64,000 nucleotides of DNA from Mycobacterium sp. 4858 (lineage in GTDB: Bacteria; Actinomycetota; Actinomycetes; Mycobacteriales; Mycobacteriaceae): the NCBI RefSeq assembly GCF_900240975.1, contig NZ_LT968776.1, forward strand, positions 3,593,092 through 3,657,091, written 5' to 3'. Positions 45,072 to 54,099 of this stretch are shown here, piece after piece; position 1 is the stretch's first letter; every line of letters begins with the position of its first letter. The notes below the pieces were generated by a model, which did not search any database, was not told the DNA's origin, and worked only from the letters and a program-made list of their open reading frames with translations. The position numbers and the translations under genes were made by a program.

Positions 45072-45914
45072 CTAGAGCTTCACCCGCCCCATGATCAGAT
45101 CGATGATCGGCTTCCCGGGCGGGTACGCGCCCGTGAGCGAGGCCATGGTGTGCCCGTAGTCCACCAGCAGCGTGATCCCGCTGATGCCGAAGGCGGCGGC
45201 GCTGTTGAGGAACGCCATGACGTCACCCATTTGCTCGGGGGTGTGCACCTTCGATCCGGTCTCGTCGCGGTAGTCCTGCGCGAAGGTCAGCCAGAGGTCG
45301 GCGTTGGCCTGGGCCAGGGGGGTGTCGGTGGGACCCGGGCAGATCGCGTTGATCCGGATGCCCTTCTTGAGCAGCGGGTAGCCCTGGGTCGCGACGTAGG
45401 CGTTGACCACCTTCTTGGAAAAGCCGTAGTGGATGATGCCTTCTGATTCGTGCGCCTTGACCCACTCTTGGGCCGACGCGAAGTCCGGCGTGGCGAGGAA
45501 CTCCGTCAGCAGCTCCAGGTCGTTCTCCCAACCCATCCCGGCGACCGAGGAGATGAAGCAGATCGCCGAGCCCGGGGGAAGCTGGTTCTTCTCGAGCAGG
45601 CGGTCGATCAGGTGGCGGTGACCGATGAAGTTGATCGCCATCAGGTCGGTGGTCCCGTCCGCGATGCCGGCGGCCGAGAAGACGGCGTGGATCGGACCGT
45701 CGAGCTGCTCGAGCGCAGAGTCGATCGATGCGGGGTCGCGCAGGTCCACCTGGATGGCCTGGGCGACGTCGTAGTTCACCGGCGCGTAGTCCATCACGAT
45801 CACTTCGGCGCCGAGCTCGGCTGCCGACTTGGCCGCCGCCGCGCCCATGCCGGTGGCGCCGCCGACGACGAGAGCCCGCTTTCCGTCGTAGCGCAGCCGA
45901 TCGACAACAGTCAT
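45072..45914 (-). CDS. Short-chain dehydrogenase/reductase
   Basis: 280 residues. Cofactor motif VVGGATGMGAAAAKSAAELG, NAG-type AAGIADG, and the active-site YGFSKK pair (Tyr/Lys) near residue 165. Sequence type often annotated as coniferyl-alcohol or 3alpha-hydroxysteroid dehydrogenase. ATG 45914 with AAGGGG upstream. An operator-like site (45971-45988) lies about 57 bp upstream, just downstream of the tandem TetR gene. Confidence 0.88.
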   Translation of the reverse strand: MTVVDRLRYDGKRALVVGGATGMGAAAAKSAAELGAEVIVMDYAPVNYDVAQAIQVDLRDPASIDSALEQLDGPIHAVFSAAGIADGTTDLMAINFIGHRHLIDRLLEKNQLPPGSAICFISSVAGMGWENDLELLTEFLATPDFASAQEWVKAHESEGIIHYGFSKKVVNAYVATQGYPLLKKGIRINAICPGPTDTPLAQANADLWLTFAQDYRDETGSKVHTPEQMGDVMAFLNSAAAFGISGITLLVDYGHTMASLTGAYPPGKPIIDLIMGRVKL

Positions 45915-45970
45915 GGAAATCCCCTTCTCGCTCACTGCCAACGCGGTTCTAATCGCCCAACTGTATGGGT

Positions 45971-45988
45971 AACAGTTTTTTGGTTCAA
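45971..45988 (+). promoter_or_regulatory. Putative tandem-TetR operator, site 1 (before SDR 45914)
   Basis: AACAGTTTTTTGGTTCAA, matching the shared pattern RAACARATATTTGGTY. Lies between the TetR stop and the SDR start. Confidence 0.5.
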
Positions 45989-45991
45989 TAC

Positions 45992-47290
45992 CTATTTGGC
46001 GCGAACCGCGACGCCACGCAAGACCGTGTCGCGGACGTGCACCAGCGCGGCGCGTTTGCCGACCTCGGCCAGGATGTTCTCCGGTATCCACTGCAAGGCG
46101 ATGACGCATCGGGCCAGCATCGCGGTGGACGCAGCGTCGATGGTGATCTCTCCCGAGCGGATGCCTTCGGAAAGAAGCGTTTTCATCTGCCGGAGCCGCG
46201 TGGCGTACAACCAGCCGGGGTTCGGAGTGTCCGGCGGCGATTGGCGCATCCAGGCGAGCTGAATCCGGAACTCGTCCGAAAACCGATCGAGTGCATTGAC
46301 GTTGACCCAGCTCAGCGCGTCCAGTTTCTCGATGGGCGTCGCATCCGAGCGCAGGACGCCGACCCAACCCGCCTCCACCTTCCTGCCGAAGGATTCCATG
46401 ATCGAGGCGAGGAGTTCGTCCTTCGAGCCGATCACCCGATAGACGGTGCCCGTGCCGAGGCCGGCCGCGGACGCGATGTCCCTGATGGTGGTGGCCTCGT
46501 AGCCCTTGCGGCCGAATTCCGTTCGCGCCACCGCGCGCACGTGCGCCGCCTTGTCGTCGGGGTCGGCGTCGCTGTCGTCCGACCAGGTGTCGATGACCGC
46601 GCCGGCGGCGGCGAAAGCAGGGGACCCGTCCAGCGCCGAGTCGGTGGGTGGCCGCGTCGCCAACCCTTCCAACATGATTCGACACAGCAGGGCGGCCACC
46701 TGGTCTGCGGGCGACTTGTGGCGCATCACGTCGAGACCGACCTGCAGCATGGTTTGGCAGATGCGGTCGGACAACGTGGGCAGGTCGATGTCGGATTTGA
46801 TGTAGCCGCTCCACCGCCCCGCGCGCAGCGTCTGCAGCATCGCCTCCTGAATCGCCGCGGGCCGCTGCCGGGTCAGCTTCATCAACTCCGGATCCGTGCT
46901 CGGTCCCTCGTAGAACGACATCTGCAGCGCGGCGCGATGCCGCACGGCGCAGTCCGCGATCGCCGAGCCCAGTTCGACGATCTGCTCGGGGACCGGGCGG
47001 GGGTCCGGCTTGTCCAGCTTGGCCTGCGCGGCCCGCCCGATGCGATCCAGGTCGTCCTGATAGCGGCGGATCAACTCGATGAGGATCGCCTCTTTGGACT
47101 CGAAGTGGTGATAGAGGCTACCGGGAAGGATGCCGGCCGCGTCGGCGATCTCCTGCAGCGAGGTCCGCAGTCCCGACTGTGCGATCAGCGTGGCCGCCGT
47201 GGTGAGGATCTCGGTCCGACGGGTACCGAAATCGGCTGGGAGACTTGCCTTCAACGACTCGGCTCTCGGCATGATCAGCCGTGCGCGCAT
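45992..47290 (-). CDS. Tandem-domain TetR regulator (Mce3R-like)
   Basis: 432 residues if started at ATG 47290 (ATG 47272 also possible). Two complete TetR units are fused. The first HTH reads TSLQEIADAAGILPGSLYHHF (about residues 42-62); the second reads TTIRDIASAAGLGTGTVYRV (about residues 260-280). Each has its own ligand domain. In mycobacteria this architecture is known from Mce3R (Rv1963c), a repressor of lipid-catabolism genes that binds asymmetric sites. Similar sites precede six transcription units nearby, including its own. Confidence 0.9.
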   Translation of the reverse strand: MRARLIMPRAESLKASLPADFGTRRTEILTTAATLIAQSGLRTSLQEIADAAGILPGSLYHHFESKEAILIELIRRYQDDLDRIGRAAQAKLDKPDPRPVPEQIVELGSAIADCAVRHRAALQMSFYEGPSTDPELMKLTRQRPAAIQEAMLQTLRAGRWSGYIKSDIDLPTLSDRICQTMLQVGLDVMRHKSPADQVAALLCRIMLEGLATRPPTDSALDGSPAFAAAGAVIDTWSDDSDADPDDKAAHVRAVARTEFGRKGYEATTIRDIASAAGLGTGTVYRVIGSKDELLASIMESFGRKVEAGWVGVLRSDATPIEKLDALSWVNVNALDRFSDEFRIQLAWMRQSPPDTPNPGWLYATRLRQMKTLLSEGIRSGEITIDAASTAMLARCVIALQWIPENILAEVGKRAALVHVRDTVLRGVAVRAK

Positions 47291-47334
47291 CCGGACGACT
47301 GCGGACCGGCAAACATGCGCATTCGTCCCTCCCG

Positions 47335-47351
47335 CCAACCAAATCTTTGTT
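47335..47351 (-). promoter_or_regulatory. Putative tandem-TetR operator, site 2 (autoregulation)
   Basis: On the minus strand AACAAAGATTTGGTTGG, 45 bp upstream of the TetR start. Fits the shared pattern at most positions. Confidence 0.5.
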
Positions 47352-47420
47352 AAAGGCTATCAGAGCGGGCGCAAAGCATGCGCTGCATAACGGCGGTGCC
47401 GGACCATTCTCGGGACCATT

Positions 47421-48068
47421 CTAAAGCGCCGGCCCGTCCCAACCGTCGCGCGTGACCACCTCGCCGACGGCGCGTCGCCGGGCGGGCCGGAATGTCTGCC
47501 CGGCACGCAGCCGGCCGACCGGAAGCAGACAGCCCTGGACGTAGCTTTCGGGAATCCCGAGCAGCCGCCGGACCTCCGCCTCGCGATGCAGGTGCAGGGT
47601 GGTGATACAGGTCCCGTATCCCCGGGTGTGCAGCGCCAGCTGAAAGTTCCAGACCCCCGGGAAGATCGAGCCGTACAGCGTGGCCTGATGAAACGATTCG
47701 TCGCCCTCGATGCGGGGTAGGTATGGCTGATAGCAGGGGATCACCAGCAGCGGAACCCTCGACATGTTCTCGACGAGCCACTCCGTCGACGACATGATCC
47801 GGCCTTCCGGCGTTCCGGCCGGCACCAGGTCGGCGATCAGCTGGCCACCGACCCGCAGTAGGTACGCCGCGCGATACAGCTCGGCGATCTCGGCACGCAA
47901 CGCCGGGTCGGCGATCACCAGCCAGCGCCACGACTGCTGATTGGAGCCGTTGGCCGCCTGCAAACCGATCCGCAAGCACTCTCGGACCTCCGCGAGGTCG
48001 ACCGGCGCGTCCAGGTCGAGCGTCTTGCGCGCCGAGCGGGTTGCGGTGAGCAGGTACTCGACATCCAT
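47421..48068 (-). CDS. Nitroreductase-family flavoprotein
   Basis: 215 residues from ATG 48068 (GTG 48071 is in frame). FMN-binding residues of the family are in ATRSARKTLDL and LQAANGSNQQSWRWLVI; the late part GYGTCITTLHLHREAEVRRL is typical. Reduces quinones, enones or nitro groups with NAD(P)H. Its start overlaps the upstream stop (TGATG), so it is the last gene of the fadE operon. Confidence 0.88.
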   Translation of the reverse strand: MDVEYLLTATRSARKTLDLDAPVDLAEVRECLRIGLQAANGSNQQSWRWLVIADPALRAEIAELYRAAYLLRVGGQLIADLVPAGTPEGRIMSSTEWLVENMSRVPLLVIPCYQPYLPRIEGDESFHQATLYGSIFPGVWNFQLALHTRGYGTCITTLHLHREAEVRRLLGIPESYVQGCLLPVGRLRAGQTFRPARRRAVGEVVTRDGWDGPAL

Positions 48069-49168
48069 CACGGTTTGCCTCTCTTGGCAAGGCGCGCACC
48101 GAGTTCGGTGAGATACTGATCGGGACCAGCCAGGAACGCGCTCCAGCTGAGCAGGCGCTTGAGGTACAGGTGCGCGTCGTGCTCCCAGGTGTAGCCGATC
48201 CCGCCGAACACCTGGATGGCCGTGTCGCCCACCGTGGCCATGCGCCCCGCGAACGCCTTCGCCCGCAGCGCGGCCAGGTGCCGCTCGTCAGGGTCGGCGC
48301 TGTCGGCGGCCCAGAGCGCATGGATCACGCCGCTGCGGGCCAACTCCACGGTCTCGAACATGTCGACGCATAGATGCTGGACCGCCTGGAAGGAGCCGAT
48401 CGGCTGCCCGAATTGTGTTCTGGCTTTCGCGTATTCGATGGCCATCTCCATGACGGCTCGCGCGGCGCCCAGAGCGTCGGCGGCCATCGCGATCAGCACA
48501 TCGTCGATCACCGCGGCGACGTCCTCCGCGGACGCCGCGGCGAGTCGCTGCCCGGGCGCCGAGTCGAGTGTGACCCGGAATTGCTTGCGGGTCTGGTCGA
48601 TACCACGCTCGGGCGCGACCGAGACACCCGGCGAGCCGCTGCGCACCGCGAAAAGCCCTTGACCGCCGTCATCCTCGGCGAGCACCAACAGCACGTCCGC
48701 GACGGCAGCGTCGGGAACGGCGGTCATCTCGCCCCACAAGACGATGCGCTCGGAGTCCTCCCGGCTCGCGGCGACCGGACTGTCAGCAAGGAAGCAGACG
48801 GTGGCGATCTTGGTGCCGTCGGCGATCCCGCTCAACAACTCGGCTACGGCCTCGGCAGGACGGAGCCGCGCCAGCGCCCGGGCGGTGGCGACCGCGCTTG
48901 ACAACCACGGACCCGGATGCAGGGCCGCGCCCAGCTCTTCGGCCACGATGCCGGCCTCGACCATCGTCATGCCGGCGCCGCCGTAGGTCTCCGGCACCAG
49001 CAGACCGGTCGTCCCGAGGTCGGCCAGGCCGCGCCACACGGGTTGCGTGGTGCCGGTCGGGTCGTCGAGCAGCGGGCGCACATGGTTGGAGATGGAGGCC
49101 TTTTCGGCGAGATAACGGCGGGTGGTGTCGCGAAGCGCGACCTGCTCGTCGGAAAGTTCGAGGTTCAT
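48068..49168 (-). CDS. Acyl-CoA dehydrogenase (FadE, partner subunit)
   Basis: 366 residues from ATG 49168. FAD acyl-CoA dehydrogenase fold; N-terminal LSDEQVALRDTTRRYLAEKA, C-terminal KARTQFGQPIGSFQAVQHL and QVFGGIGYTWEHDAHLYLKR. The GYTWEHD pattern is typical of mycobacterial FadE proteins that work as heteromeric alpha2beta2 enzymes on steroid side chains. Start overlaps the upstream fadE stop by 4 bp. The pair is probably one enzyme. Confidence 0.9.
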   Translation of the reverse strand: MNLELSDEQVALRDTTRRYLAEKASISNHVRPLLDDPTGTTQPVWRGLADLGTTGLLVPETYGGAGMTMVEAGIVAEELGAALHPGPWLSSAVATARALARLRPAEAVAELLSGIADGTKIATVCFLADSPVAASREDSERIVLWGEMTAVPDAAVADVLLVLAEDDGGQGLFAVRSGSPGVSVAPERGIDQTRKQFRVTLDSAPGQRLAAASAEDVAAVIDDVLIAMAADALGAARAVMEMAIEYAKARTQFGQPIGSFQAVQHLCVDMFETVELARSGVIHALWAADSADPDERHLAALRAKAFAGRMATVGDTAIQVFGGIGYTWEHDAHLYLKRLLSWSAFLAGPDQYLTELGARLAKRGKP

Positions 49169-50310
49169 TTGCGCGGCAATCCGAGTACCCGCTGGGCGGT
49201 GATGTTCTTGTTGATCTGACTGGTACCGCCCGCAATGGTCAGCGAGCGCGACGTCAGGCGGTAGCTCGCCCACGGCGCACCGGCGCCGCTGCTGCCCAGC
49301 ACGTCAAACGCCAGCGCGGCCATATCCTGTCCGATCTCACCCCACACGGTCTTGGCGAGGCTCGCCGATCCGAAGGCGTCACCGCCATGCAGCGCGGCCG
49401 AGATCGACCGCTGGCACAGGACTTCCAAATACTTGATGCGCAGCGCGATTTCGCCGAGGCGGCGCAGGGTCACGGGATCTGCGAGCGCCTCGGTGTGCGC
49501 GGCGATGTCGTCGGTCAATTCTTCGAGCCGCACCTGCATTTCGGCGTACAGCCGGGCCGCCCCGGCACGCTCATGGCTGAGGGTGGTGGTGGCCACCTGC
49601 CAGCCCGCGTTCAGCGGACCGAGCAGCGCGTCCGCCGGAACGCGCACGTCGTGAAAGAAAACCTCGGCGAAATCGGCGTCGCCGTTGAGCGTGACCAGCG
49701 GACGGACTTCGATGCCCGGCAGTGTCATGTCGACGATCAGGCAGGAAATGCCCTTGTGCTTGGGCGCTTCGGGGTCGGTGCGCACGTAGAGCTGGCACCA
49801 GTCCGCCCGATGCCCGAGCGACGTCCAGATCTTCTGGCCGTTGACGACGAAGTCGTCGCCGTCGCGCACCGCGCGGGTCCGCAGTGCGGCGAGGTCGGAA
49901 CCCGCTTCGGGTTCCGACATCCCTTGGCACCAGATGTCGTCGGCCCGCATCATGCGGGGGAGCAGCGTCAGCTTCTGCGACTCGGTCCCGTATTGCATGA
50001 TGGCCGGTGCGATGTTGTTCAGCCCAATCACGTTGAGCGGCATCGGGGCTCGGGCCCGCGTGGTCTCCTCCGTGTAGACCAGTTGCTCGAGAACCGTCGC
50101 GCCCCGGCCGCCGTACTCGCGTGGCCACGAGACCGCGGCCCAGCCCGCGTCTGCCATCGTCGCGCTCCAGGCGCGCAGCATCTCGAAGGCGGCATCATCG
50201 CGTCCGGAGGGTCGACGGGCGGCCACCAGCTCGTCAGTCAGGTTCTTCGATAGCCAGTCGCGCAGCTCGACGCGGAACTGCTCCACTTCCGCCGGGTAGG
50301 AGAAATCCAT
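49165..50310 (-). CDS. Acyl-CoA dehydrogenase (FadE, first subunit)
   Basis: 381 residues from ATG 50310. WCQGMSEPEAGSDLAALRT is the FAD/substrate loop; the C-terminus ends IAGGTSQINKNITAQRVLGL. At the place where MCAD-type enzymes have the catalytic Glu (YEGTSQ) this protein reads AGGTSQ, so the base must come from elsewhere in the protein or its partner, as in known mycobacterial heteromeric FadE pairs. Overlaps the second fadE (ATGA). A TetR-site look-alike (50330-50347) is 20 bp upstream. Confidence 0.9.
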   Translation of the reverse strand: MDFSYPAEVEQFRVELRDWLSKNLTDELVAARRPSGRDDAAFEMLRAWSATMADAGWAAVSWPREYGGRGATVLEQLVYTEETTRARAPMPLNVIGLNNIAPAIMQYGTESQKLTLLPRMMRADDIWCQGMSEPEAGSDLAALRTRAVRDGDDFVVNGQKIWTSLGHRADWCQLYVRTDPEAPKHKGISCLIVDMTLPGIEVRPLVTLNGDADFAEVFFHDVRVPADALLGPLNAGWQVATTTLSHERAGAARLYAEMQVRLEELTDDIAAHTEALADPVTLRRLGEIALRIKYLEVLCQRSISAALHGGDAFGSASLAKTVWGEIGQDMAALAFDVLGSSGAGAPWASYRLTSRSLTIAGGTSQINKNITAQRVLGLPRK

Positions 50311-50329
50311 TTTTCGGGACTTTACGTTT

Positions 50330-50347
50330 GAGCAGATAGCCGGTCAA
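50330..50347 (+). promoter_or_regulatory. Putative tandem-TetR operator, site 3 (before fadE)
   Basis: GAGCAGATAGCCGGTCAA, the weakest of the six matches. Lies between the fadE start and the upstream SDR stop. Confidence 0.4.
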
Positions 50348-50353
50348 TAACGG

Positions 50354-51340
50354 TCAGTGGCCTCCTGGCTCGGGGAAGGCGACCTCGGCGTTGCCCGGCA
50401 TCGGGCTGACGCCACGGCGCTCACACACTTCGAGCACCTCGTCGACGATGGAGGCGGGCACGATGAACTTCTCCGTCGACGAGATCTGGTCGAGATGCGC
50501 CTCGATGTCTTCGGCCGTCGGCTGGCTCCCGGCGTCCGCAAGCCACCCCTCGCTCAGCCCGACGAACACCCGCGCGTAGCGGCCTGCGGATGCGGAATAG
50601 TTGCGATGGGTGAACCTGCAGGCGCTGCTGGCGAGGAAGGTCACCAGCGGCACCACGAGCTCGGGCCGGATGGCCTGCATGAAGCCGGATTCGGCGAGGA
50701 ATTTCTCGTCGCCGACGGTTTCGGTGACCATTCGCGAGAAGCCGGTCGGCATAACGGAATTCGCGACGATTCCGTGCGCCTCACCCTCGATCGCGATCAC
50801 GTTCGTCAACCCCACCAGGCCGGCCTTCGCCGCGGCGTAGTGGGCCTCCATCGGCTGACCGAAGATCCCGGCGGAGGACGAGACGAACACGAACCGGCCG
50901 CCCCCCTTGTTCTTCATTACGCGGTACGCGGGCTGGGACAGATAGAACCCGCCGTCGAGATGCACGCGCAGCATCCGGGCCCAGTCGTCGAGCGAGAGGT
51001 CCTCGAAGGCGACAGTGCCGAAGATCCCGGCGTTGCTGACCACCGCGTCCAGCCGCCCGAATGAAGCGACGGCCGCGTCGACGATCGCCTGGCCGCCCGC
51101 GGGGCTGTCGACCGAGTCATAGGAGGCGATCGCGGTGCCACCGGCCTCCTTGATCTCTTGGACCACGTCGTCGGCGACGCGGGAGTCGGTGGCCGCATCT
51201 GGGAGGCCGCGCATTCCGCACCCGACGTCGTTGACCACCACCGCGGCGCCGCGGCTCGCCAGGTCCAGCGCATACAACCGGCCGAGTCCCCGTCCGGCGC
51301 CGGTGACGATCGCGACCTGCCCGGTGAAGTCAATCACCAT
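50354..51340 (-). CDS. SDR-family 3-hydroxyacyl-CoA dehydrogenase-like protein
   Basis: 328 residues. TGAGRGLGRLYALDLASRG cofactor motif, NAGIFG, Ser in VSSSAGIFG and YAAAK active-site pair. About 70 residues longer than a plain SDR; the helical tail (SIVDEVLEVCERRGVSP) resembles the N-terminal unit of multifunctional beta-oxidation enzyme type 2. Likely oxidises a 3-hydroxyacyl-CoA in the cluster's pathway. Divergent from the VWA gene, sharing a 92-bp control region. Confidence 0.87.
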   Translation of the reverse strand: MVIDFTGQVAIVTGAGRGLGRLYALDLASRGAAVVVNDVGCGMRGLPDAATDSRVADDVVQEIKEAGGTAIASYDSVDSPAGGQAIVDAAVASFGRLDAVVSNAGIFGTVAFEDLSLDDWARMLRVHLDGGFYLSQPAYRVMKNKGGGRFVFVSSSAGIFGQPMEAHYAAAKAGLVGLTNVIAIEGEAHGIVANSVMPTGFSRMVTETVGDEKFLAESGFMQAIRPELVVPLVTFLASSACRFTHRNYSASAGRYARVFVGLSEGWLADAGSQPTAEDIEAHLDQISSTEKFIVPASIVDEVLEVCERRGVSPMPGNAEVAFPEPGGH

Positions 51341-51385
51341 GTGCTCCTTGCCCTGATTGACTGCGGTGGCACCGGACTCTACGGT

Positions 51386-51404
51386 GGAACAGATATTTGG
51401 TCAA
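51386..51404 (+). promoter_or_regulatory. Putative tandem-TetR operator, site 4 (divergent SDR/VWA)
   Basis: GGAACAGATATTTGGTCAA, the best example of the shared pattern, placed centrally between divergent starts at 51340 and 51433. Confidence 0.55.
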
Positions 51405-51432
51405 CGGAGTCCAAGCGGTTCGGAGATTGAGC

Positions 51433-53121
51433 GTGTCCACCGACGTTCGCGGTGACCGGCTGCCGGGCCTCGGCATGCTCGCATCCGCGCTCGCGGGCCG
51501 AGCCGTGGCGGTGGCCGAACTGCGTCCGGGCGAACCGTCCTGGACCGACGGACGGACCATTCACGTCGACGCGGGTGCCAGCCCTCGCCGGCAGCTAGAA
51601 GCCGTTGCGGTGCAGGCGTCGATGATCGCGGCCGGCAGCCTGGATCCGGACGTGATGCGCCGCTTGCTGCGCCGCCCCAGGGTGGCCAAGCGCTACCTGG
51701 CCGTGGAGGGGCACCGGGCGCTCGCCGCCAATGCCCGCCTGCTGCCGGGAGTTCTGGCGTCCCTGGGTGACCCCGACACCGCGGCGCGCAGCGATTCGCC
51801 TGCCGCTTCGCTGCGGATCGCAAGCGGCCGGGATGCAATCGACGATGCCCCAACGGAATTCGGTGTCATCCGCGCGGCGAAGGTACTGGCCACCTCCGCC
51901 CGGGCGGCCGAACAGCGGGACAACGAATCGCCCGGGCACATCCCGAGGAGCAACGGCACCAACGAACTGAAAGAACTTGACGACGAGGCGGACGATTCCG
52001 ACGATCCCGACATGTTCACCAGCCCCGTGGGGGGCGGTGGTTTCATCGGCAGGTGGCTGAAGAAGATGCTCTCGTCGGTGCGCAAGACCGGGAGCGGCGG
52101 GGGACCGCCCGGCGCGGACACCCCGACGCACCGGACCAACTCCGCCAAGCGCGGGTTGCACGCGGTGACGTCGCTGGCCGCCACGTCGAGCGAGCACGAC
52201 GCGGACCGGCCGGCGTCCATGGACGGCCTCACCTACCCGGAATGGGATGCCGGGCGCAGGAGGTACCGGCCGGCTTGGTGCACGGTGCGCGAGATCGAGG
52301 CCGAGATCAAACCGTCGGCGATGCATGCGATCGAAGCCGCCATCAGCGTGCGGCGCCCGCTGTCGCGGCTCGGGATGGGCCTGCACCGCCGCCACCGGCA
52401 GCCGCAGGGCGACGACATCGACATCGACGCCGCGGTCGAGGCCCGCGTCGAGGTGCTGGCGCGGTCCGTGCCCGACGAGGCGGTGTACCTGGACAGCCTG
52501 CGGCGCCGGCGGGATCTGTCGGTGCTCCTTCTGCTCGACGTCTCGGGCTCGGCCGCCGAGCCTGGCACGGTTGGCCGCACCGTGCACGAGCAACAGCTCA
52601 CGGCGGTCGCCGACCTAACGGTCGCGCTGCACGACCTGGGCGACCGGGTTGCGCTCTACGCCTACTACTCGCAGGGCCGGAGCGCGGTGAACATGGTGCC
52701 GGTCAAGCGATTCGACGACCACCTCGACGCCCGAGTCATGCGACGGCTCAACAGCCTTGAACCGGGCGCGTATTCGCGTCTCGGTGCCGCCATCCGGCAC
52801 GGGTCGGCGGTGCTGGAGGCGCGCGGCGGTACGTCGCGACGGCTGCTGGTGGTGCTCTCCGATGGACTGGCCTACGACCACGGCTACGAGCGGGCCTACG
52901 GCGCGGCCGATGCGCGTCGCGCCTTGACCGAGGCCCGCCGCCGCGGCACCGGCTGCGTGTGCCTGACCATCGGCGCGGGGACCGACGTGCAGTCGCTGCG
53001 CCGTGTGTTCGGTGGCGCCGCGCACGCCACGATCGCGCGCCCGGACCAACTCGCGGGCGTCATCGGCCCGTTGTTCCGGTCCGCGCTGCGCTCGGCCGAG
53101 GTCCGGCGCCGGGTGTCATGA
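51433..53121 (+). CDS. VWA-domain protein of the NorD/CbbO type
   Basis: 562 residues from GTG 51433 (GGAGA upstream). Residues 1-330 are the variable NorD/CbbO-like region with an acidic low-complexity stretch (DDEADDSDDPD). The C-terminal von Willebrand A domain has an intact MIDAS: LLDVSGSAAE (Asp369, Ser371, Ser373) and VVLSDGLAYDH. NorD/CbbO proteins work with a MoxR-type ATPase to mature a metalloenzyme. The matching ATPase is the next gene, but no nitric oxide reductase or RuBisCO is nearby. Confidence 0.85.
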   Translation: MSTDVRGDRLPGLGMLASALAGRAVAVAELRPGEPSWTDGRTIHVDAGASPRRQLEAVAVQASMIAAGSLDPDVMRRLLRRPRVAKRYLAVEGHRALAANARLLPGVLASLGDPDTAARSDSPAASLRIASGRDAIDDAPTEFGVIRAAKVLATSARAAEQRDNESPGHIPRSNGTNELKELDDEADDSDDPDMFTSPVGGGGFIGRWLKKMLSSVRKTGSGGGPPGADTPTHRTNSAKRGLHAVTSLAATSSEHDADRPASMDGLTYPEWDAGRRRYRPAWCTVREIEAEIKPSAMHAIEAAISVRRPLSRLGMGLHRRHRQPQGDDIDIDAAVEARVEVLARSVPDEAVYLDSLRRRRDLSVLLLLDVSGSAAEPGTVGRTVHEQQLTAVADLTVALHDLGDRVALYAYYSQGRSAVNMVPVKRFDDHLDARVMRRLNSLEPGAYSRLGAAIRHGSAVLEARGGTSRRLLVVLSDGLAYDHGYERAYGAADARRALTEARRRGTGCVCLTIGAGTDVQSLRRVFGGAAHATIARPDQLAGVIGPLFRSALRSAEVRRRVS

Positions 53122-53169
53122 CGCGGCCCGGAAATCGATTCTCGAGGCTAAACGCGCTTGTCAGGAAGC

Positions 53170-53190
53170 TTGAAACAAACATCTGTTCCG
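53170..53190 (-). promoter_or_regulatory. Putative tandem-TetR operator, site 5 (before AAA+ gene)
   Basis: Minus-strand core GGAACAGATGTTTGTTTC; here it is also an inverted repeat GGAACA-N6-TGTTTC. Lies 38 bp before the ATPase start. Confidence 0.55.
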
Positions 53191-53227
53191 CGCTAGGCTG
53201 CATTCATTAGGTAGCAGAGGGGACGCT

Positions 53228-54070
53228 ATGGCCAACGAGTCCGGGCTGGTGCACCGGAACGGCGCGATGCCCGAGGCCGAGGGGCCGCGCCCCTACTACC
53301 AGGCGATCGGCGGCGAGGAAGCCGTTTTCAAGGCGGCGTACCGCCAGGGTCTGGCCCTCGTCCTGAAGGGGCCCACGGGTTGTGGCAAGACCCGATTCGT
53401 CGAGGCGATGGCGCACGATCTCGGCCGGCCGCTGATCACCGTCGCCTGCCACGACGACCTCACCACCGCCGACCTGGTCGGCCGGTACCTGCTGCAGGGC
53501 GATGAAACCGTGTGGGTGGACGGCCCCTTGACGCGGGCGGTGCGCGAGGGGGCGATCTGCTACCTCGACGAGGTGGTGGAAGCCCGGCAGGACACCACGG
53601 TTGTCCTGCATCCACTCGCGGATCACCGGCGGCAACTGCCGATCGAGCGTCTCGGCGTCACGCTGGACGCGGCGCCCGGGTTCGGCCTGGTGGTGTCCTA
53701 TAACCCCGGTTACCAGAGCGTGCTGAAAGACCTCAAGGATTCGACCCGGCAGCGAATGGTCGCCATCGAATTCGATTTTCCCGCAGCCGATGTCGAAGAG
53801 GGCATCGTCGCGCACGAGGCCGGGGTGGACGCCACCACCGCCGCGGAGCTGGTGCGGTTGGGGCAGGCCATCCGCCGACTGGAAACCGGTGGGCTGCGCG
53901 AGGTCGCATCGACCCGTGTGCTGATCGCCGCCGGCAGGCTGGTGGCAGAGGCGCTCCCCATGCGGGAGGCGGCCCGGGCCGCGATCGCGGGACCGCTCAC
54001 GGACGACGTGGTCGTGGGCAGGGCCCTGGGCGAGATGATCGAGATCTATCTGGGCGGCCCGGGCGAATGA
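53228..54070 (+). CDS. MoxR AAA+ ATPase of the CbbQ/NorQ type
   Basis: 280 residues. Walker A GPTGCGKT (residues 48-55), Walker B ICYLDEV (about 110-117), sensor VVSYNPGYQ, arginine finger region STRQRM, and a C-terminal CbbQ-type helical part. These ATPases form hexameric rings that, with a VWA protein, remodel a client metalloenzyme. Its own upstream operator-like site suggests separate promoter control despite the same direction as the VWA gene (106 bp gap). Confidence 0.9.
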   Translation: MANESGLVHRNGAMPEAEGPRPYYQAIGGEEAVFKAAYRQGLALVLKGPTGCGKTRFVEAMAHDLGRPLITVACHDDLTTADLVGRYLLQGDETVWVDGPLTRAVREGAICYLDEVVEARQDTTVVLHPLADHRRQLPIERLGVTLDAAPGFGLVVSYNPGYQSVLKDLKDSTRQRMVAIEFDFPAADVEEGIVAHEAGVDATTAAELVRLGQAIRRLETGGLREVASTRVLIAAGRLVAEALPMREAARAAIAGPLTDDVVVGRALGEMIEIYLGGPGE

Positions 54071-54099
54071 TTGACGCTGCATACGGCCGCCGCTAGGGT

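Noticed and set aside
53228..54070. ATPase as magnesium/cobalt chelatase ChlI or BchI
   Set aside because: Size and C-terminal part fit the CbbQ/NorQ branch better, and no chelatase large subunit is nearby.
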